DNA of 64,000 nt. It comes from Symbiodinium natans (taxonomy: Eukaryota > Sar > Dinophyceae > Suessiales > Symbiodiniaceae). Shown piece by piece: positions 13,901 through 22,398 of the stretch. How positions within the stretch are numbered: position 1 is the first letter of the stretch; each line of letters opens with the position of its first letter. The notes beneath the pieces are model-generated. The model was given only the letters and a program-made list of their open reading frames with translations, made no database searches and was not told the DNA's origin. A program made the translations under genes and the position numbers. The stretch is from positions 19,872 through 83,871 of the forward strand of contig CAJNDS010000710.1 of NCBI GenBank assembly GCA_905221605.1. Direction: 5' to 3'.

Positions 13901-16900
13901 ATACCCAGGTCCCGGCAAGTGACTTGCGCTGCTGCATCGTTCCACTGGTCATCACAAACCTGGCCAAAGGAGCCATTGTACTGGAGATGCACTTGTCCTT
14001 GTAATTGGCCTAGCTGATCACCCTCCATGCCCTCCAGACGGACGCCTTCAAGGCCAGCACCCGGAGTCACCACGAATACGTCCGCTGCGACCAGGGCCGA
14101 ACCCATCTGTCCCTCATTCACGCTCACACTGACGCTGCTGCCGATTCCAAGCTCCCCATTGCTGTTACCGCCCCAGCATCTGATGCTGTCATCATTCAAG
14201 AGAGCACATGTGTGACCAGAGCCTGCCGTCACTTGCAGAACTTGGCGATTATCCAGGTCGATCGGGTTGCGGGGAGGTTCGGGAAGATCACTGGTGTCGC
14301 CATACCCAAGCCTCGGCATCCCGCGCCAAACCGAAAACGGTGCGACAGGGATTCATGGCTCTTGGAAGTATGCTGGGCCCAAGAAGCTTTGCAACAACGA
14401 TTAGCCTTCGACTAACTTCGACTTCTAGCTCAGGCCCTGGCTGCCCATCTGATCCCCTACCCCAGCATTTCAGGGATTCGTCCTGGAGAATGCAGCAGGT
14501 GTGATACCAACCACTGGCGACACGGAGGGCGATCATGCCGGTGCCCAGGTCAACGGCAAGAAGGCCTGGGCCTGGCTGGCCCATCGGTCCCCACTCTTTG
14601 ATGGAGCCATCCGCCAGAACCTGAGCGCAGGGAACGGAAAGCCTCCAGCAAAAGACTTCCAACTGTACTTCGGCAGGGCCTTGAGTGGTTTCAGGGCTTT
14701 GCACGCGATGATGGGCATGCTGCTTCAGAGTGCCAACAATCAAACAATCCTGCCTGCCAAGCATGTAGACACGAGGTTTGTCGGCTACAGTATGATTAGG
14801 AAGCTCAGGCAGGCGGCCGCCGCACTTCTATCCATTCCTGCAGAGATCTGGACTGCATCCACACCCAAGTCCAAGGGCGGCAAGAAGTCGCCCATCTGGC
14901 CAGGCTGATCGCCGACGGCGAATCCCTCGCCAATGCCCAGGCCGTAAGCTGCTAATCCCAACCCAACGCCCTGGCCAAAGCCCCAACACTTCACGGCGCC
15001 TGCATGGGACAAGGCGCAGGTGTGAGTATTGCCAGCAGCAAGTTGGACAGCAACAAATCCCGTCCCCAGATCCACTGTTGGAAGCTCGTCTCCCATCTTC
15101 CTGCCCTCGCTCTCACCACGGTTCATCCTAAGCTTCCAGGACCCCAGGATCTTCCATGTTTCAACTGCAAACAACGCAGCTAGTTAGCCGCAAACCATGC
15201 ACCCGCACAGCAGCGTCAGACAAAGCTTCGGCTCCCTGAGGCCCCCGCCAATCACCCAAGCCTAGGGCAGGGCCCCAGCCGAAGCACTTGACCACACCGC
15301 CATGAAGCAAGGCGCAGGTGTGCCAGGAACCGCAGACAACCTGCTCGACCGTCGCATTTGTGCCCAAGTCAACGGGCGGGAGATTGGCACCCATCTCGTT
15401 CTCCTGATCTCCGATCACCGCCGTGTCCGCCGCATAGCCAGCAGTGGCACCTGCAGTGATGAGAACTGGCAGGCTGGAGCCCAGCTGTCCGTCCAAATTT
15501 TGGCCCCAGCACTTCAGCCCTCCACCCTCAAGCACGGCGCAGCTGTGACCTACTCCACAAGCGACCTGCACAGCTGCGGCTCCAAGGTCCACGGGGGGAA
15601 GGAAAACGCCCATCTGGCCCGGGTTACTGCCAACGTGTGCTTCGCTGCCATAGCCAAGTACACCAGCAAAACCTGCCCCCCAGCATTTGACTTGTCTTGC
15701 CGAGGCAAGCACGGCGCAGTTGTGCACTGAACCAGCGGCCAACGATGAGAGGAATGGTGCGGATGCGGTCGATGGTTGCCAAACGTGCACGTGATCCACA
15801 ACCACAGAATCACTAAGCATGCCATCGAGACCAACACATGCAAAGCGCAACATCTCGGTGCCAACTGGCAAAGTGACCTTGGCCTGGAGCCACACGTCAC
15901 CCTGCGAGGTCTCTCGAGACCAGCGCTTCCACCAGGCTCCTCTACGCAGATACTGCAGCTGTAGGCCATCGATCCCGCTTCCCAGCATACGATATGCAAA
16001 CTCCACGTACCAAACGCTAGTGGTCGAGGGGAAAGCCGGGCTTGTGATTGTAGCCTCCTGCAAGCGGTCTGTGCTTTAAAGAAAGATTCTCTGTGTCCTA
16101 TAGTACTTGCATGGCATATAGCGGCATAGCCCGCGCCTTGTCCACGGCAAACTTAGGCAACACTTGCACGGACCAATCGCCCCGGAAGGCCGACTGATCA
16201 GACCGCTGCCAGTTGCCAACCCATCCGCAAAAGTCCGTCTCGAAGCTGCAGCCGGCGTCTGCCAGGCTGCCCACCGCGTTTGCTGCCAGCAGCCCGTCGA
16301 TCCTCACGACGTCCTCAGCATTGGCCGTGCTTGCCAACAATCGCAAGCCAAGGCCACCTTCAGGGACCCCGATGATGGCTTGTTGCCAGGAATCTGTGCT
16401 GTTGGTGCGCCGAAAGATCCTCAGCCAATCGCCCGCTGAGGTCTTGTACTGCACTTCCAGCGCGCAGCTCGAACCCTCCAACTGGTACCAGAAGAGGAAC
16501 GGCTGCTCCTTGGTGGCATTGAACGCCGCACTCTCCATGACAAAGCCTTCGGAATCGGAGCTGCTCCCGGCAGCCTCGAGCCAGCGGTTGCCTGTGTTTT
16601 CACCAAGGAGTGTGCTCTCATCGACTAGGCCACCGCTCTGCTGCCAGGTAGAGTTGCCTGGATCAAACCACAGGCACTCCGAAAAGAGCCGATTGAAGTC
16701 GAAGCTGCAAGAGAGCTCCCAAAACTCCACAGTTGGGATGCCGAAGCCGATGGCGTCCATGGCCATGTCACCTCGAAAATGGTCATCTGTTATCCCTCCG
16801 AGCACCAACATTTCAACGTCGGCCGGCAGCGTGATCAAGACAGTGTTCCAGCCTCGTGGCTGCGCTCCACGTCGAGCCCAAAAGACTCTGAATGCGCCCC

Positions 16901-19900
16901 GCTGAAGACAAGATAGGTACAGAATGCCCACATCTGAGCCGTACATGTGGTAAGAAAAGTGCACGTGCCTTGTTGTAGATGATACGGGAAGCACCGGGCT
17001 GATAAGCTCGAAGACCTGCATTACTTGAACAAAGGGGCATGGACAACCTCTGATCCCAACACAGCCAAAACACCGTGGACAGACATGTTTGCCTTGCTTT
17101 CGTTGAACCACTACAATACCCAATCTGATGCCGATATCCGACCTTGTTCGGGCTCGCGGAGGCCTCCGCGTAAACATACCAGCTGCCTTCGGCAGCCCCT
17201 GATGGCCCAGTAGATGCTGATTGAGTGGGGCCTGACCAACGACGCCACAAATTTCTCCCCTTGTGAGCCCACCCGCAAAAGTCCGTCTCGAAGCTGCAGC
17301 CGGCGTCTGCCAGGCTGCCCACCGCGTTTGCTGCCAGCAGCCCGTCGATCCTCACGACGTCCTGAGCACTGGCCGTGCTTGCCAACAATCGCAAGCCAAG
17401 GCCACCTTCAGGGACCCTGATGATGGCTTGTTGCCAGGAATCTGTGCTGTTGGTGCGCCGAAAGATCCTCAGCCAATCGCCCGCTGAGGTCTTGTACTGC
17501 ACTTCCAGCGCGCAGCTCGAACCCTCCAACTGGTACCAGAAGAGGAACGGCTGCTCCTTGGTGGCATTGAACGCCGCACTCTCCATGACAAAGCCTTCGG
17601 AATCGGAGCTGCTCCCGGCAGCCTCGAGCCACCCTGAATTTCGTGACCAGGATGCATTTCCTGCATTGAACCACAGACATGCGTCCTGCTCAAAGTCGCA
17701 AGTGATGCTCTCCGATCCCAGCACCGCCTGGGCACAGAGCTGCTTTCAGGGTATGGCTCAGGGTTTGGCGGGCACAACGATCATCTTAACGATTATTTAC
17801 GGGAGCTTTTCGGCATGTTCATGATTTTGCAATTTGCACGCGGATGGTTCGTTCACTGGACGTGATTGCATGTTTTTCTCCGGCTAGCAGGAGCGGTCAA
17901 GGCATTAACGAACGTGGAGTCTGGGTTTGCGGTTCAGGGCTTACTGCTAGCACATGGTAGCACTCAAAACTCTCCTCTCAGTCTAATACACCCTTTCTGC
18001 TGAGCAATCGCCTGGCCTCTTCCAGGCACATCTTCCAGCCAGTGCTTGTTTGCGTCCTGTCCTTGGGTCAGGTTGCAAACTGAAAGGAAAAAAGAGGGTG
18101 GTGTACCCCCACCAGGCCCTTACCCTCGGTACCTCCTCGTGAAGCAAAACCGCAGCTGGACCCGCGACAAGGCGAACTGTAGTCCTCCGCCGAAGAATCC
18201 CGGAAAACGATTGAGCGCTCAAAACCGGCGGGGAATCCACCCGAAGAGGTCCAAAAACTGGATTCCCTGACTCGTTTTCGCCGAAGAATCCGGAAACGAT
18301 TGGGACCGCTCCACAGTGTGCTGGTCGATTGAAATGCATCTCTTGGTTTTTGCGGCAAGGATGGGTGTTTGGCAGCAAGCACATATACCAGCTCCAAACT
18401 GCGCTTAGCTTTTGCAGGCATTTTTTCGGGTTCTTGGCGGCAAAACTCGCAAAAGCGGAGACAATGCAGATGGCAGACGAGCAGACAAGATCGCAGAAGA
18501 GCACAGAAAAGAGCAGAGAAGACGAGATAAAGAGCAGAAGAAGAGCAGAAGAAGAGCAGAGGAAGAAGAAGAAGAAGAAGAAGCAGAAGCAGAAGCAGAC
18601 CAAAAGAAACGCAGGGTAGCAGGTGGGACTCGAACCCAGCACTTCCGATTTGTCCAGAGCCTTATCCCTTAGTAGCCTACAGCGAGGGACTCCCATGGAG
18701 CGCGTGCCGAGGCGGAGGGGGGACGGAGGCCAAAAAGCAGACCCCACGCCTGCTTTTGCACCACCCCCCCTACACTTTATATCATACTGTGGCATACTGT
18801 ACGATGTGCTTTACTGTGCTGCTTCTACAGCATTATCTTGCTGATGCTGCTGCTGTTCCAAATGCGATTGGTCTTGTATGACTGCATGGTACGATTACGA
18901 CTACTTTACTTTTGGGTCATCAGCGCCAAGAGGGGCTGGGGACCTTGGTGCTTTTCTGAATGCGGAGACAGGGTGGCGCAAGTCCACCCCTCATCAGAGA
19001 GATGGGTGAAGCCGGTGGGATGGGATTCCATGATGTTCCTATATGTTCCTGGGGCTGTCAGCCACAAAAGCTGTCATGGAGGGGTGGTTTCTCTCAGGAG
19101 GCCGCGCCCTCCGACAAGCTCTGCATGCACGGCACAGACCATGCTGAATCCGGTCGTCATACGGGTTCCCAATTGCAAGCTGTCCTTCCCAAGTGGGCGC
19201 TGGGGCCTTCGCGCAATTATAAGAACGCGGACATGCTCGATAGAGGCGTTGGAATAGGAGCTGCAGCATTAGCACGGCGGGCTGACTGAAAGTTTTCGAC
19301 CAAGGTCTTCGCCATTTGGTGGAGGATCACGTCGACACAACGCGAGAGTGCCGAATGGAGCACAGGGAAAAGAGGCATGGTCCAGGGTGATAGCAGCAAT
19401 GTGTGGTGAAAGGGGCGCATGGACGGGAGGATAATGCTGGAGCTGAATTTGCCGTACGTGCCAACCATGGTGGCACATGAGCACGAGCAATGGATGAGAC
19501 CAAGCGTCTTCATCGGCATACGTTGAAGCTTGCGCGCCAAACATGCGACAAAAATAAGTATTTGAATTGTCCCTGTAATGAAATACGGGCTGTCTTGACG
19601 CGGGAATCTCTGGGCACCGCGGGGATGCAGTGCTTAGAGGGTACAGTACTAGTAGGAGACAGGCGCTCCACATGGGATACTCTGAAGAATTGTCTGGGGA
19701 TGGATACTCCCTGTTCGTAGGATACTCAGGCAATCAGGGGTACTTCGCCGCAGAATTCTCCGAAGAGAAGTGGGGTTCATCCAGGCCAGCAGAGGCGTAC
19801 GTACGTCGATGGCCTTCCCAAACAAAAGAACCGGAGACGGCACCTCTGCGGCATTCACTGCGGGATGGGCACTCCAAACTTTCGGTGGCACTCCAGAGAC

Positions 19901-22342
19901 ACTGGGCGGGATTCTCTGCGAGACTCTTTGCGGGGTGTGGCACTCGCGGATTCTCGCCAGGATTCTGTGCGGGATTCCCCGCGGGTTGGGACGCCAAGGG
20001 TTGGGAAGTCCTACCTGCTTCCTCGGCCTGTGCGCATATGGGATGTATATCAGCGTTTGTTGCATACATCGTCCTAACATAATGCGATGCAACTTTCCGT
20101 CGTTTTCATTGGGGCTGAAACAAATTCAGCTTTGGAGCATGAAGATTTTTTACTGCGTTCATTGTGTCCCCAAATGGACACCCAGTATATACGCACACCA
20201 ATATTAAAAAGGAACCGTATGAAGATTGCTCCTGGAGAATATTTCCGAACGTCAAGTTCTGCAAACGAATGCAGCTGCGCATCTGAAGTCCAGGTAATCG
20301 TCCCTCGTGGTATGATTTTGTGGGGTCCTTCCACACCAGAGTACCGGATCCCGTTAATAACGAGAAAATCCCAATCCCACTCTGTGGAGAAGGAAACCAC
20401 GCTGATGGCCATGAAACGTCTTGGATTATGTGAGACCTGGATGATGCAGTGATCGTCATCGGGGTAGTTGGCTGGGTAATCGCTGCTGCTGATGCAATCC
20501 TCGCTTGCCGTGCAAGACCTTGGAAACCGATTCAGGGGCTGGAGCAGGGGAACAGTTGGGCTTTGTGGCATTGTTGATGACATATTCTCTCTCTCTCCGG
20601 ACTCTACGTGCGTAGTAGCGACGTAGCGCCGCTTGGACGAATTCCCGCGCTTAAGAACTTGCGTGTTTTGGGCCACGAGGGAGGCCACTGCCCAGGAACT
20701 GGCAAAGACTGGAAAGACTGCTGGAGGAGCAGTTGTCTAGGTTTAGGGGTCCCAGGGGCGGGGGGCGGGGGGGGGTTCCAACAGTGGGGTCTCCCATTTC
20801 CACAGTCAACACGGACTCCAGCTGTCTGGTCTGGGGTCTGGGCCCCTGCAGCACCGTCCAAGGTGCCTGCCACGCAAGCGCTTTGATAGTTGACAGCTTC
20901 TCAAACTGAAGGTTTCGCTTTACAATTGACTGCTTTCCACCTGGTGAAAACAAACTCAGATCATCAATGTCTTCAACTCTTCCATGCGACTGGCCATGAG
21001 AACAACCTGGAGGCTACGAGGAGATTCTGTACCCGAAGGACAGCCAGATAGCAACCAGAATGACAGGGATGGTGATGACGATGGTGATGATGATGATGAT
21101 GACGATGATGATGATGATAGTGATGATAGTGATGATGGTGATGATGGTGATGATGGTGATGATGGTGATGATGGTGATGATGCTGATGATGCTGATGATG
21201 GTGATGATGGTGATGATGGTGATGATGATGATGGTGATGATGGTGATGATGGTGATGATGGTGATGAAGGTGATGATGGTGATGATGGTGATGACGGTGA
21301 TGACGGTGATGATGGTGATGATGGTGATGATGGTGATGATGGTGATGATGGTGATGATGGTGATGATGGTGATGATGGCGACAACGATGACGATTCAACT
21401 ATAGGGTGACAGGGGGGGGCTGCTTGACGCGAACTCAATCTCGCGATGCCCAAATGAACCTTCCTTGGGGTGAAGAGCAATCCAAGGGCCCGGGTTCCAG
21501 TTTAGACCCGTATGCCCCACGCACCTCTCGAAGACAAACTTTCCAGCCAGCGTCTGTAGTACTTCCATCCTGCTGACGAGATCTCGACAACAATCCACTT
21601 CTCACTTGCATGTGGTTGTGCGGTCGGGAGTTGGGGCAAACCGTCAAGCCCACATGTTGGATCACATCGGAAACTGGGGTTCAGGGGGTGGTGAAGGCAC
21701 AGGGCAACACATAGTTCAGAGCAACGTATGCAGCTGAGCATCCGCATTCCACGTGATGCGCCCTTGTGGGAGAACTCCTTCTGGCCCTTCAGCACCAGCG
21801 TAGCTGACCCCGTTGACAATGAATACGTCACTTCCCAGCTGCGTGGAAAACGAGACCACGTCCAACTGCCATACATTCCATGAGGCCACCTCGAAGGTAC
21901 AACTATCGTTGTTGGGGTAGTCGCTCGGATAGTTGCTGCTGGTGATGCAATCACCTTCGATTCCACAGGACCTCCAGCAGTTTCAACAGTTAAGCTGGAC
22001 GTAAAGGTCCCTTTCTCGGGGCACGGTTCCTGGCGGTGCTCAATGAAGCCTTTGTCATGCAACGCTTGTCAACATTGCAGGGCTCAAGACCCGAGTTACC
22101 CCCAATGTACCGATCCCGCTCCCAGCCCGCACACCACCTCATCATCTACGATGGTTCAGAGGGTGTCCACAATTTAGCGCGTGCAAAACGGTCGTGTCAC
22201 TTCACCTTTCTTGGCCGAAGATCGAGAGAACCGGCGCCGCTCGCCGGCCGACGATAGGCGGCCGCACTGCACATTCACAACAGAGGCTTCGCGTAGCTGG
22301 TTTTGCCGTCATTGTGCACAGGCGCCATTCGCAACACATTTC

Positions 22343-22398
<56 letters not shown>

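Noticed and set aside
20956-21480. Poly-Ser, poly-His and poly-Asp proteins
   Set aside because: Translation of the GATGGT/GATGAT array inside an intron of the minus-strand gene.
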